From the NCBI GenBank assembly GCA_013368445.1, contig JAACJO010000007.1, positions 2,046,001-2,110,000 on the forward strand: a stretch of DNA of 64,000 nt, given 5' to 3'. This document shows positions 1-11,437 of the stretch, in pieces. The translations under genes were made by a program, and so were the position numbers. Within the stretch, counting starts at the first letter, position 1; the number at the start of each line of letters is the position of its first letter. The notes beneath the pieces were generated by a model, which searched no databases, had not been told where the DNA came from, and saw only the letters and a program-made list of their open reading frames with translations. Origin of the DNA: Leucocoprinus leucothites. Taxonomy: Eukaryota; Basidiomycota; Agaricomycetes; Agaricales; Agaricaceae.

Positions 1-1
1 A

Positions 2-2326
2 ATCCTGACCCCCGCTCTTGCAATTCCCGACCAGCTCTTCTCTTGCACAGAGAGAAATAGCCCATTCACGCGTTTTTCGGAACGAAGCACCTCAGACTAC
101 TTGCTGGTTTGCAAGGATTGGCTTCGTGTCGCGACACCCTTACTGTATGGCGTTGTCATCCTCAGGTCAAAGGGCCAGACACAAGCATTAGAGTGGGCAC
201 TGAAGTCGACTCCAGCCCTCGGAGGCTTCATTAAAAAGGTCCGAATCGAGAGCGGATTCTGTTTCTCGCTCTACCACGTCCTCAAAGCCGCCGTGAACTT
301 AACGGACTTGTGTCTGTCTCTCGAGGTTTACTCCTGCGACAGCATATCCGGTATATCCAAAGGCCTTCAATGCATCCAACCGACGAGGGTCATCTTCTTC
401 GGTCCTGATCTGACATCACGATGTCAGAAGAAGATGGAACTGCATGTTGTGGTAGCTGATGCTATTCCCAAATGGACCAAACTCGTAAGTCTCCGGAATT
501 CTCACTCTTGCTTTTTATAATATGCCGTGAGTTGTCAGGAGGATGTTGTAATCGCCGTTCATACCTGGCCTTGGGCATGGCAAGTCACAAACCCTGATAT
601 CGCATCGATCGTCAGCGGGTTACAGAAGAATAAAAGTGTCTCCTCAATTAGGGTCACTTCATCTGTGAATGAGTACCTGGCGAAAGATCTCCTAAAGATA
701 TCGAAGGCTCGACAATTCTGGATTGAGAAGCCGACAAAGAGGCTTGAAGAATTGGTTAAAGGAAACCCCAAGCTCTCAAAGCTTGTGATCTTTGGGTACG
801 AGTCTTGAGCACTAATGCGGCTTGTAACCACTCAACCGATGTTTAGGGACCTAAAAAAGGCGAAACCAGCACCTCAAGCACAGAAGACTGCACAAACACT
901 CACCGTTCTCGGCCGCTTTACTTCGCTTCCGGATAGAATCTGGAAGATTATCCTTTCGCATGCCGTGGGCAATCCAGAGCTACAAGACACTGACTATGCG
1001 GACCGCCCTTTGTCTCTTAAGGAAATCCATAAGCCAAGCTACCGCCGGAACCTGGCACTGTCATGCAAGAGGTTTTATGTGAGCACCAAATAATAAACGG
1101 AACCTTCCTACGTATTTGCTCACTATATTTTCAGAAAATTATCCTCCCATTATACTATGAATGCACCGTGATCATATCTGAGTCAGATTTGACCTCACTT
1201 GAACGTTTCCTCAGTAGATCGAAGAAGGGAAAGCTGCTTAAAACCCTCTTCATTGCTCCGTTACCTTACTTCTGGAATACCCGAAAGGATGTCATCGAAA
1301 ATTCCATTGCCAAGATTTTCAGCACGGCTCCCAATCTACGGCGTGTCCTCTATCTTGATACCCCGAAATACGATAACCCCATCCGCCCAATTAACTGGGA
1401 CGCTCTCAATACCCTATCCTCCAAGGCTGGCCCAAGGCTACTAGATCTACAACTTGTCTTCGGACAGGGCCCGAGCCGTACGGAAAAGATGAATATTCTT
1501 ACACGTTTCAGAGCCCTCAAGAATCTTTCCTTCAGTGGTGGATTGATCAACTTCGATCAAGAAAATATACCCGTTGATGGATTGCCGCATCTGGAGTTTT
1601 TGAATTGCACCACTAGCAATAATCGATTTTTGTTAATGATGACTGTCATGAAGTGAGTGAATCAGTACCTCAAGAAAGCTGTGCCACTAACATATTCCCT
1701 AGCCTTCCTAGAATCAAATCAGTCCGTTTCCCAACCATCACCGAGTGTAGCGGTGCACCTACTTTTCTCCGAAAACATGGCCACAAACTAGAAACCCTCG
1801 AAATTGGCTTCCTGGCCGGCTTATCGGTGTTTGATACTTGTTGTAACCTGCGAACGTTCATACTACCCGAAGAGGAAAACGGAGTGAGTACCCGTACTCA
1901 CTCGACTCGAGAAATAACCTGAGCACCCCTCTAGCTACCTGTGGCAGAATTCTTCAGTACCTCTGAGGAACATCCTCTAGAGGTTTTGCATATCAAGACT
2001 AGAGATGTGAGAAGCAGCACGAAAACAGCGCTTATGGAAAAATTCGGATATTTAGACGACGTGGACCTTTCAAACTTCACGTCACTCCTCCACATGAAAA
2101 TTGATCATGCCACTTGGCCTACCAACGAGTACGTATACAGTTCTCATCGCCCATCCGTCAACGTTTCAACGTTCATTCTGATAATGAAAATAGGCGCACG
2201 ATCAAGAACAGTGTCTGGGTGCGCTGGGCTGAACACTTCAAGGAAACCTACGACATGGATGTTTACGATGAGCGTGGACAGGCCTGGGTTCCGCGTGTGA
2301 AGCCGAAGACGAGGAAGAGGAAATGA
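2..2326 (+). CDS. F-box/LRR-like protein with two F-box modules (5' partial)
   Basis: The gene runs in from beyond the left edge. Seven exons close in frame: <2-484, 539-795, 847-1078, 1135-1652, 1703-1883, 1935-2128 and 2194-2326, giving at least 665 codons. All introns are GT-AG and 50-65 nt. Near the start an Agaricomycete F-box-like segment reads ALAIPDQLF, then YLLVCKDWLRVATPLLYGVV. A second F-box-like segment follows at about residue 270 (TSLPDRIWKIILSHAVGN, then LALSCKRFY). Irregular leucine-rich sequence follows both, and the C-terminus is very basic (KPKTRKRK). F-box proteins recruit substrates to SCF ubiquitin ligases; that role is inferred from family only. The second module could mark a separate gene fused here by my splice choice at 796-846, although that intron is well formed. 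Family call is fairly safe, substrate unknown. Confidence 0.7.
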
Positions 2327-2635
2327 AATCATTGAAGCTTGCTCCAGTGCTACTTACGCTATGGCTCTCTAATCACTTAATCCACGCCTTCGCTATAATA
2401 GCTTAACGCTCCTTGCTAATACGAGATTTTTTTGTTGATAATGTTCTATTCATGCCCAGGAGTTGAGACATGGATTTTCAAAACTCAGCAACAGAATGTG
2501 CCACGGACGCCCACGCATCACGCCGTTGTCCTCTGGGCCTTGCGCCGATGAGCGTATTCGCCCAAAATGATTCAACCAAGGCAGTTACTCAATTTCGAAA
2601 CGCACCAGAGGGTAGATGTACTTGTCCTGCCAAGT

Positions 2636-2920
2636 CTGCTGCACTCCTCCCTGAACGGGGAACCCCAGAAATTCATCGTGCGTTGATTGCTCGACGAGGT
2701 CCCCGATGAAATCCTCTCTCTAGCATTTTATAGTCCCAATGAAGTCTTTTCCAACCCCGGTCCAGAGGTTCAATGCGTGGGACTAGGCAACAGCGGACGA
2801 GCCGTTGGTGTGCTGAGATATCGAGTCCTGAAGATTTTGAGCACGGGGCGAGGCCTCACAGAAGCGAAGGTAGAACACCTTGTATCTGCTCCTGACCTCA
2901 GGAACCTCGAGGCTTGCTAA
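2636..2920 (+). pseudogene. Degenerate F-box family fragment
   Basis: Translation from about 2684 gives LLDEVPDEILSLAF, a recognisable start of the Agaricomycete F-box domain, then VLRYRVLKIL in the place where relatives have a YxVVILRSK-type segment. An in-frame stop lies just upstream (near 2684) and no start codon or continuing LRR region is visible. It lies 0.3 kb after an intact F-box gene, so it is probably a decayed tandem copy. A short genuine exon cannot be excluded. Confidence 0.35.
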
Positions 2921-3435
2921 TGCTATGATCATAATAACCAAAAGATATCAATACAGGAGATACTAAGCAGCCCGAGTTATACCGGATGGTCTGTCTCGTG
3001 TAAAACAACTCTCCTGTTTTGTGTTTTGTTTTTGTTATTCCTTGTCACTCGCCTTGATCGTCACGAAGGAACACACGACTCAGAACCTTAGACACACGCG
3101 CAGGATATAGCTGTGTAAGACGTCGGGCAATATCCCGGGTATATTATCGAAGTCAAGAAACGTAGCAAGTCATAAAGGTCATCAAGGTCGTGAGAGTTGT
3201 ACTAGTGATAAAAATGAATAAGTGTACGAGTCCAAATATATGGAAGAAATGCAATCCAAGATTAAAATGTCCAGACAGGTATTCTAGAGTGATTATATGG
3301 TAAAGTGATTGAAGTGAATATTGAACATCATGAAAGGAATATGCTACAGGTTGAACAAAGATGAGTCGTCGAATAAGCAAAAGGGTGGCAAAGTTTATGC
3401 TGGTCAATCGAACAACCGATAGGCCTTGTCAGTTT
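2921..3435. other. Intergenic, nothing recognised
   Basis: This stretch lies between the F-box relic and the convergent end of the zinc-finger gene. It is AT-rich, with only short overlapping frames that lack protein character. No tRNA, repeat or promoter signature was seen. Confidence 0.5.
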
Positions 3436-4681
3436 TCAAACGGTCCAGTGCGCCCCATGTGCATGAAATGTGGGAGTATAGGTGCCATCGGTCGTGAGTT
3501 TCTGGGAAAGAATGCGGTCGACGTCATCGAAGGAAAACATACTCGGGGCGCATGCCAACGACTGAGGCTCTTGCATGAGGACCCGAATTTCTGCCCAAGG
3601 GTCCGCCGAGGGGTAATACTCGGACACCGGTAGCTGAAGCGTTTGATGTTCGACCTGGGTACTTGCGGGAACATGGGGTTGCAGCCAATCGTTGAGATGA
3701 TCAATTCCTAGTGAGGAGGTACCCTGAGTTATGTCCCCGTATTGGTATCTTGAACAAAAATCGCGGTGGGGTTCTTCAGTGTAGAAGCGCCCGTACATGT
3801 CGATGTCGGATGGGGTAGCATAACCACTAGATTCCGGAGTGACTTCGTTGACTGAATCATGGACCCATGGGGCCATCATCTGAAGAGGAAAATTCATAGA
3901 TATAAGGGTGTCGAAGTCGATAGACCCTTGCGAGGACGATGCGGCAGGAAAAAAAGGTGGTTCCGGGTTCGCGGGCGGCGGTTTGGACTTAATATCCTCG
4001 GCATGGCGTGATAGTTGCGAGGCTTTCCTGGACGTGGAAGCTTTCAGACTACTGGGTTCTTCAGTTAATTCTTTCGCCATGCGCGCTAGCACACGCTGCT
4101 TTCGGGCCACATAATACTCTGGGATGGCTTCCTTTTTGATCATGGCACGTTTAGCATGGACTTTGAAGTGGCGATTAAACGACGAAGGATCGGTGCATTC
4201 AAAGCCGCAGATTCCCCCTGCATTCTCGGGCGCCGGCCAATAGCAGAGTTGGTCTTTATCTCCCAAGCTGCCACATTGCAGGCAAAATCAGATTACGGAT
4301 CGACGAGTGATCCCGTTCACCAAAGCACTCACTGTCCTTTCACGTGTATCCGGAGGTTGCTTCTCTGGCGAGTAGCATAATCACAACCAAGTTCACTGCA
4401 CTTGTACTTTCTGCGACATTGTTAGTATGGGAAACGGTGGCTTAAGAAAACATTCAGTGCCATACTTTGATAGTGCCGGATCTTGATGAATCTTCGAGTG
4501 GCGATTATAATCTCTTTTTCTCTCGAACGATTTATTGCAGAAGGTGCACAGAAAGCTTTCGTCCTGTACTTGGACTTGAATATTTGTTTTGGAGAAAATG
4601 ATACGTTGGGCTCACCTTCGCAGAAAGACGTGAGGTCGAGGGATGGGAACGACGGCTCTTGGCCGTAGGAGTTGGGGGCAT
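3436..4681 (-). CDS. C2H2 zinc-finger protein (putative transcription factor)
   Basis: Four exons on the minus strand close in frame: 4616-4681, 4466-4563, 4333-4410 and 3436-4267 (357 aa). The ATG at 4681 opens a short Ser/Thr/basic leader. Finger 1 is exact C-x2-C-x12-H-x3-H (CTFCNKSF...RHSKIH). Finger 2 is C-x4-C-x12-H-x4-H (CSELGCDYATRQRSNLRIH) and is completed by a His across the third intron. Finger 3 is irregular, with a long Cys-Cys spacing and RHFKVH at its end. The C-terminal half (about 230 residues) is low in structure, acidic and Pro/Ser-rich, as in activation regions. Spaced fingers followed by a disordered tail suggest a nuclear DNA-binding regulator. Targets are unknown. Confidence 0.8.
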
Positions 4682-5353
4682 GGCGTATGAAGTGGGGGAA
4701 GAAGAGTAAAACAGGCTAGGGAAGATGGTGGGGGATTGTTAGAAGACGTGGACCCACGGCGACCCCATTAAATAGGCGTTAGCGGATTGGTCTTGGCCTA
4801 GGTTTTCAAAATTACTCTAGATGGCAAGCCTTCAAAAATTACTGTTTAGAGACTCCTCCGGATTGGTTCAGACTGGTTTATTAGAAAATTTCCGACTAAG
4901 GTAGGCGTTTCGCCGGGGATAAGTGCAGGGCTATGTCGAGAAGACAAGATTGCGCACCTACAGTTACCAGGAAAGGAAATTTTCAGGTTGCTATGCCTGC
5001 GGCTTCGCGGCCAGCAACTCTGCAATGCACAATGACGTGGGCCCGAGGCCGATGAGCTACGATCGGTCGAGAGGCCTGTCGCTAGGCGCCGTAGATAGAT
5101 CCGTGCTTCGTCTTCAATCGTCGCCAGAAGTCTCCGTTGAGTTGGGAGAACAAAAATAATTAAACAAAGAGGTGCAATAAGTGAAGAAAAGTGGCAGTGC
5201 TAGTAGCATATATGTTAGGACAATGGTGATAATACAATTATAAGATGATGAAAAGGGTATGAGAAAATGATTTCGGGGAAGACAAAGAAGCAAAGAGACG
5301 AAGAGGAAATAAGATGGAGCAAGAATGAAGAGACGGAAGGAACATGGAGATCT
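4682..5353. other. Intergenic, upstream region of the zinc-finger gene
   Basis: This should contain the promoter of the zinc-finger gene and the 3' region of the next minus-strand gene. One plus-strand frame (4923-5159) exists but lacks an ATG, family similarity and splice support. Nothing else was recognised. Confidence 0.5.
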
Positions 5354-6466
5354 TCAGGAACCGAGCGACGGGTGTATCGGCGGGTCCTGAGCAGCCGCCA
5401 AATTAGAAGAGTTTTCGCAAAGCTGCTTCATGCGTAACATGATATCCTCGAAATCTCGACTGCAGCACCTGTGAGAGTAGTTAATATATCCACCATACGA
5501 GTCAGACTTGACAATGCGCGCCCGTTTCGGGGGAGTAGAGGGGGAGTGGGGAGATCGTCGTAGCTCTCCACAGTAAAGTAGCTGAAGTCCGAACTAGCAT
5601 CAAGGTCAGGCTCAGTAGCAGTCACATTTAGTTCTTCGACGATATTTTGGCCAACAGGAACATCAAGTGCAGCGATGACCAGAGTCGATTCTACCCCATC
5701 CGATTTGGTGGGTGCAGCTTCAATCTTGCTACCGAAAAGCTTCTGGTGGCGGATAGTTCGGGCGTGACAAATCCGCCCCTGCTGGGCTTCGGTCCGAACA
5801 AACACATTTGACGCGTCCAACGAAGTATCGGATGGCATGACGACAGATTCTGCGAGACCGGGTTTCTCTCCGTCACCGAAGAGAGTAGAATGACGTTTGG
5901 CGCGAGCGCGAGTGACCCGAGCATTCCGAGTTGATGCTTTGAGTATGTCTCGAGCAGGGTCAGTTGAGTTCTTCTTGCATTGGTGTGTCGGGGGATAGAT
6001 GCTTTCTGTTTCAAGAGTATCCTTTGATGGCGAGGGGGGAAAGGAGGATCGTTGTTGTTCCGGGGTATCGGACTGGGTGTTGGAGATTGCTCCTCAATAA
6101 CTTCAAAGAAACCGGTTGCGATGTTGAAATCGCTAGTGATATAAGGGGTTGACGACATAACGCGGGCTTGAGGGAGGGAAGAATTTGAGGAAGGAACAAA
6201 AAAGGTAGTTAGCCGCAAAGCCATTGAACCTGAGACATAGGGGATTGTAGTAACCAACCTGGGTAAGAGAGCCCCGGAGCTACCCACTTTGCTCCCGCGG
6301 CCTCAATATCAGTACAGGTGAACCCGCTGAGGTCCATCTTGTGTGTGCGTTGGAAGACAATCTTGGCTTTAATGACAGTATACATGTCGCGGAAGGCCTG
6401 GCCGACGGCAACAAAAGGCCTGGCAATCTCCGTCGTAAAGGCTTTGAGGGTGGAGAAACCGAACAT
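5354..6466 (-). CDS. Unknown protein, possible frameshift
   Basis: No family recognised. The ATG at 6466 begins MFGFSTLKAFTTEIARPFV; exon 1 is 6259-6466. A 92-nt intron (6167-6258) has a GCTAACT branch point followed by a long pyrimidine tract. The protein resumes at 6166 with SSTPYITSDFNIATGFFEVIEE. Around 6090-6100 the coding character moves to another frame (NTQSDTPEQQRSS and onward) without a credible intron, so a one-base indel, a sequencing error or a missed junction is likely. The later frame is convincing: acidic, Ser-rich, ending after a 53-nt intron (5460-5512) with FEDIMLRMKQLCENSSNLA and a stop at 5354. The central junction is unresolved, so treat this as a gene with uncertain structure. 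Confidence 0.45.
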
Positions 6467-6729
6467 ACGGAGAATATAATATGAGAGAAGACTTGGATGA
6501 GAGAATTTAAGCAAATGAAAGGGTTTGGTGAGTAGGCCACCCTGCTCAACATATAACGCCGACGAGGAGGCTGACAGCCTCGATCGCAATGGGAGCCTGA
6601 TGCAAACAATCAAAGTAGAGGTAGGAGATGGCCCCATTAAGTGCAATAGTAGATTTCACACTCGTTGTCTGCATTGATTAACTGGTCAATTACACAGAGA
6701 GTAAGAGAATTGGTCGGAAGTGAAATAAT

Positions 6730-8172
6730 CTACTGATGTGCTTTTAGTCTGGCCGCTATAGCGTCATATACATTCGTGGAGCCTGAAGGTGAAAGGCAAG
6801 TAATCGGGGGAGGAGGCATGGGCAATGGACGATCACCACCGGGAGACTCTGAGCGGATGTGAAGAGGCGACATTCGAGCGGGCAAGAGGCTGGGCGGGAT
6901 ATCTGAGTTGGATGCCGAAAAGGATAATGTTTGGTAAGGTATGTCCTCTGAACGCGGAACCGTGCCCACAGCCGTGTACTGGGCCGTCAACGATTTGCCC
7001 CTCCCAACACCCTGGGAACCAGCGTAGTGTGGCGCCGGGACATGAAGATCATATATTGAACCCGAAGAAGCACTGGTCATCATAGGGTTATATGGGTCGC
7101 GTGTCACAAGACGGGGCTCAGGTTTGGTCGCAAAGGGAGGTGGGCCGGGCGCACTCGAGTAGCCACTATAACCTTTGCGCGACGAAAGGACGCTAATGGC
7201 ACGCTGAACGTCACCAACGGACCCATATCCCTCACAATTTGAGTTTTTCTGCGAGAGAGTCAGGGACCTAAGTTCCCGTTTCCGGTCCTTGGCCAACGCT
7301 CTCCGGGCTCTATAACCCATGACACCTGCCACCAAGATGATTCCAGATACAACTGAAAGTGGAACAGCAATAGCAGCGGTTGAGACGGGTCGCCGCGACA
7401 CCAAGATATCTGGTTGTATTGAAGGCAGCGATTGAGGCGACATGGTGGGTATTCCAAAACGTGGCGGGTCAACAGCGGAGTTGTTCGTTGTCAAAGACGT
7501 AGAGCTCGGGCGACTGAAAGTAGCCGAACGCTTAACTGTGTTGCCCGAGTCCTTTGCTGTTTCTAAGGCTGGGCTCGATGAGGATGCCGAAGTCGCCAAC
7601 CAACTCGACATCGGAGCTTTATTGCTAGAGACACCTTATGTATTACCGGTTAGTACAGGAAATTGCTGATGTTATGATAGAACAGATCGCACCGCCAAGT
7701 TCAAAAACAGGAGAGGTGAAAACGTTGCCAAAATCGTCCTGCATCTCAAAAGAGTATTTGCTCGCCAGCATGGCCTCTGGAGCGGTACTAGGGATGAATT
7801 CGATGAGGTTGTCAAAGCTAGGATAAGTCACACTTACATCGTGACCACATATCCATCTTCTGCCTGTCGAACCTGCGGCCAAATAGCCACTCCACACTTC
7901 TCGCTTTCAGTCTCGTCGTCGTCCTTCTTTTCTCCTCTATCCTTCAGAGCACCCGATGATATCCCTTTTTCGTCCAAAGAAACCGTACATAATCTGAAGC
8001 CGGGAGAGACCAAAACAGAAGATGACGTCCATTTTGCGACAACCGTGTCTCCAGGATTGAAAACGGTCCCTTCAACTGGAGATAGCCAAACCACATCTAG
8101 CGATTTAGAAGCTCCTCTAGAGGTAAGGTAGCCAACAACAACTGCTCCTAGAGAAACACGACGCAGATCCAT
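6730..8172 (-). CDS. Kre9/KNH-like domain single-pass membrane protein
   Basis: Three exons (7838-8172, 7693-7787 and 6730-7634) give 444 aa. The N-terminus MDLRRVSLGAVVVGYLTSRG resembles a short signal sequence. It is followed by VVWLSPVEGTVFNPGDTVVA, typical of the Ser-Thr-rich GPI/Kre9-KNH N-terminal beta domain. The domain ends after the first intron with YSFEMQDDFGNVFTSPVFEL. A Ser/Thr-rich spacer follows, then one transmembrane helix near residue 235 (AIAVPLSVVSGIILVAGVMG), a basic stop-transfer run, and a long Pro/Ser/Tyr-rich cytoplasmic tail. The layout suggests a cell-surface protein anchored by one helix, with the Kre9-like domain facing the wall. The branch point TACTAAC in intron 2 is perfect. 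Function in wall glucan assembly is inferred only. Confidence 0.8.
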
Positions 8173-8365
8173 AGTGCACGCAACCAGCGCGAAATTTGGA
8201 ATGAGGGTCGGGAAAAGAGGGTGGAGGGTAACTCAAAATTACGACCAGCGTAGGAGAAGAGTGTGAGGGAAAGAGGCCAAGAGGCGAAACTGAGTGTCCC
8301 AAAGACATTGCAATGCAGACGGCATGTCTGTGAGGCAGGCCGTATTGAGATGAAGCATGAGGTAT

Positions 8366-8952
8366 TCAGTCGTTTGCAGGTGTTGAGGCCACCGAGTCAA
8401 TTTCCATTTGGTTCTCTGTCGCTGATGTTGTCGATGATTGTAAGGGTTGTCGGGAAAACTGTTCCAGTTGAGCCCTATAGTCTTGTTCAGCAAACGGACT
8501 GCACGAAGATTCAAATATCCAGGACACACCTTTTCCGATCTCTCAAGGTCTCAAGCATTTGGATAACCTCATCTTGTTCTTGAATCATGAGCTCTCCTCC
8601 CGGAAGGTTTGCGACTAGGTCTTTAGCTTGAGCCAGAGCCGACTTGAAATCATTTGTCTACAAAACCGGCTAGTAATCTCGCATTTTCTACAAAAAGGTT
8701 CAAACTGACTGCTTGCAAAATAGTCTGCTTTGCTGCGGGCGTCGTGGTGCCTTCAGTTTGGTGGGTTAGCTGGAGAACGGTGACCAGCTTCAGCAGTAAG
8801 CTTTCATATAGGTTCACAGGCAGCGGATTGGAGGGCATAGTGGATCCGGTCGCGGACGCGTTCAAGCTGGTCTGCTCTTGGGTATTACCCATCACGTGAT
8901 CGTTGGCAATCGGGGATTGTGAGTTCTGCTTGTTGGTGTTTCTTGGATCCAT
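8366..8952 (-). CDS. MED9: Mediator complex subunit 9 (Med9/Cse2)
   Basis: Three exons (8710-8952, 8530-8657 and 8366-8474) give 159 aa. The start at 8952 leads a polar, disordered N-terminus. A helical region follows (LYESLLLKLVTVLQLTH) and then, across a 52-nt intron, the segment DFKSALAQAKDLVANLPGGE and EQDEVIQMLETLRDRKRAQL. This amphipathic pair around LPGG, followed by a Gln/Asp-initiated second helix, is the Med9/Cse2 pattern. Med9 sits in the middle module of Mediator, bridging activators to RNA polymerase II. The C-terminus is a short polar tail. Length fits the small size of the family. Assignment is by remembered family pattern, not by search. Confidence 0.7.
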
Positions 8953-9236
8953 TGTAAGCTCAAGCACTCAGAAAATGTCCGCGCAGAACGTCGAATGAGC
9001 TGCGTATCAACTTCCTTGCGTTATATGTATCGGTAACCAGTGACCAGACGTCAAAGCCGATGCTTCTCACGTCTCGGCATGGTTGATGGTGCTAATTCAC
9101 TCAGCCAACTCCCGTACAATAGAAAACAATACCACATGACATGAGGTACATAACATTTAAATTAGGAACACAAATATACAAAGCAAAAATCAAGGAAGAC
9201 ACAACAGAGCTAGGCATTAACCTCTTCAGCCAAGGA

Positions 9237-10810
9237 TCAAAATGCTCGCCCAGCGATTGCTTCAGAGCCGAGCCTCCACACCGAGCCTGTATCCTCCCAA
9301 TCAAGATCACGCCATTTGTCACGCCCACTAGAGAGCCGAGAAGTGTGAGAAACAGCAGAAGTGGCCATGGTTTGGTCAAGAATTACCAGCAACTCGCGAA
9401 GATTCTGGAGTTTGTTCATCCCAGACAAGACCCGACTGTTTCGTGAAGAAATTCCAAAAGGAGAATGATATGTTAGCCCATGAGGCCGAAGCTGTTCGAA
9501 TACGAATCCTGAATCGCAAAGACCGGTGTTTCGTGTTGATACCCTTGGAGACGACGTCGAAGACGGCAAGAACTCCAAACCGAGTTTGGGCGATGAAGAA
9601 GCGAGAATTCCCGGTAGAGGAACGTTCGGCGACCTGAGGATAGCTGGTCGAAAGCACCACGACGACATCCAAGAATCATAGACATCCGAGCGTCGGAATG
9701 TTTGTGGAGGCTTAGCAATCACCTTCTCTGGCTTTAATTCTGTGGTAGATATAGTAGGGCCAGATGTCTCCGATGCATCCAGGTCTTGTTGCCAAAGTTC
9801 GAGTGATAACTCTGGAAGAACAAGTTCCAGGCCGCCCAGCACCGAGTTTTCTAGCATTGTTCGACGAGCTGGGGGCTCCGGAAGATGTTGGGATCCAATG
9901 TTCCGCTTTTGCTGAGCATCGCTTGAAAGTAATTCATTACGCATGTTGTTGGAACCCGTAGTAGGGAATGTCTCGAGAGTAGGGGATATAGAAACATAGT
10001 TCGAGCATGGATTCTTACATCCGCAGAACTGACGTGGACCATCAGGGTGCTTGTGCAGTGTGTCAAAGGCAAGTGTCGTCAAGTCTGGTTTGATGGAGAG
10101 TTGATTCATTAATGAAATATCATCGGACACCTTGGCAAAAGGCGAGCTCAGTAATCCCATACGACCAGGGGGAGTGTAGAAAGAATCGCCGTGGCTTACG
10201 AACGGATCTGTATCAAAACCACAAAATCACATTAGTTCAAATCCACAGAAATGCAGTAAACAAATCCACATACCAGCCGTATGAAGCGCATTAGAAGTTG
10301 ACAACGGCGTGTGAAGTGATAGGGAGGGGGACGAGGGCGGAGAAAAATCACAGCTTTCATCCCAAGGCTGCTTTGGAGCTGCCAAAATCATTATTTCGTC
10401 TTCGTCATCTGAATAACCCGGAATAGTATGGAATGGGAGGAGCGGTGTTGTACAACGTTTTGGAGCCCAGAACGCTGCCTTTTGCAGACGAACGCTGCGC
10501 CCAAGCCTTCTCTGAGATGCTGCATATAAGCAGGTCAGTAAGCATAAAACCGGAACCGGATATTGCAGTCACCCTCGAACCCCGTTCCATGAGAAGGATC
10601 TTTGGTGAACAAAGGGATGGGGAATGTCAAGTTGACAAGGAAAGGACGACCATTGGATGAGGTGGCCGGTAGAGGTATTTCCTCTCCAGATCTACTAGAG
10701 CGGCTCCAAGTGATGGGTGACAATTTACAGACCAGAGAAACACAGATATCCCGAAAGACAAGCCAGGCGCAGTAGATCCTGAAGTAAATGGCAGGACAGC
10801 GTGCGCCCAT
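9237..10810 (-). CDS. Unknown Ser/Pro-rich protein
   Basis: No family recognised. Three exons (10573-10810, 10274-10519 and 9237-10207) join in frame to 484 aa, with introns of 53 and 66 nt. The middle part contains an acidic patch (YSDDEDEIMILAAPKQPW), Ser/Pro-rich sequence, and HGDSFYTPPGRMGLLSSPF across the second intron. The rest is probably disordered. The first exon is Cys- and hydrophobic-rich and less convincing, so the true start may lie in a missed upstream exon. An alternative frame at 9101-9379 encodes a hydrophobic stretch, so the C-terminus could also differ. The two introns and central region are the solid part. Confidence 0.5.
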
Positions 10811-11001
10811 TATGAGGATCAAGTGGGGGTATCGCGAGAATGAGAGAGGTGGGGAAAGGTGACCCGCGTCATCTTACGAAATTGCGTGCTATGTTTCACT
10901 TGGAATGTTCCAACTGTCACCATATGTTGGAATACGGATGCGTGTGGAACACAAGATGGATTCTGGCAGAGCGGAAAGCTACCCGAGTCCCCGTTATCCA
11001 A

Positions 11002-11080
11002 GGCTCAGTGATCTAATGGTATGATTTTTGTTTCACACCTTGTGCGCAGAAGGCCCGGAGTTCGATTCTGCGCTGAACCA
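11002..11080 (+). tRNA. tRNA-Val(CAC)-like gene with a tiny intron
   Basis: A cloverleaf can be drawn. The acceptor stem pairs GGCTCAG with CTGAACC, with one C:A mismatch at pair 3:70. The D-arm is ATC/GAT around AATGGT. The anticodon stem TTTGT/GCAGA has wobble pairs; the loop TTCACAC carries CAC. An insertion of about 7 nt (CCTTGTG) sits just 3' of the anticodon, at the canonical tRNA-intron position. The T-arm is CGGAG-TTCGATT-CTGCG with one G:G mismatch. A73 follows and an oligo-T run lies directly downstream. Two stem mismatches leave open that this is a decaying copy. Confidence 0.6.
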
Positions 11081-11082
11081 TC

Positions 11083-11087
11083 TTTTT
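11083..11087 (+). terminator. RNA polymerase III oligo-T terminator
   Basis: Five consecutive T residues occur three bases after the discriminator base of the tRNA-like gene, the usual RNA polymerase III stop signal. Confidence 0.55.
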
Positions 11088-11437
11088 CAACCGTGATAGC
11101 GCCAAGGTGCCTCATCCCAAAAGACCTTGATCCGGAGAGCAAATGCGCGGTGCATTGCCTCTCCCGAGTCCTTGTATAATTAGACTTACACAGTCACGCG
11201 CTACTTCTGTGACCCATTTTCGACCTCCCTCGGGCTTCGGGGGTTCAGACCCTCTGCTGTGTGATATAGACTCGAAAAGCACCCTGAGTCGAGCATACGG
11301 CGCTACCGTGAGGCCGCTAAGCTCCAATAGCTGTGGAATGATGCTTACCACTTCTGAGTTGATTTCGGCAGTCGAGTCAGAACAGACCGATGTTATGCAT
11401 ATAATAAGCGGAACGAATTTCTCGAATACAACAAGAA
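11088..11437. other. Intergenic between tRNA and phosphatase
   Basis: This is the likely promoter and 5' leader of the phosphatase gene. Short opposing frames have no family features. Nothing else was recognised. Confidence 0.5.

Noticed and set aside
4923..5159. 78-codon plus frame with a few Cys
   Set aside because: No ATG at its start and no neighbouring exon; judged a chance frame.
9101..9379. Minus frame with two hydrophobic stretches that could be membrane helices
   Set aside because: It overlaps the long open last exon of the gene at 9237-10810 in another frame, and no splice solution joins it without loss of that exon. Kept only as an alternative C-terminus.
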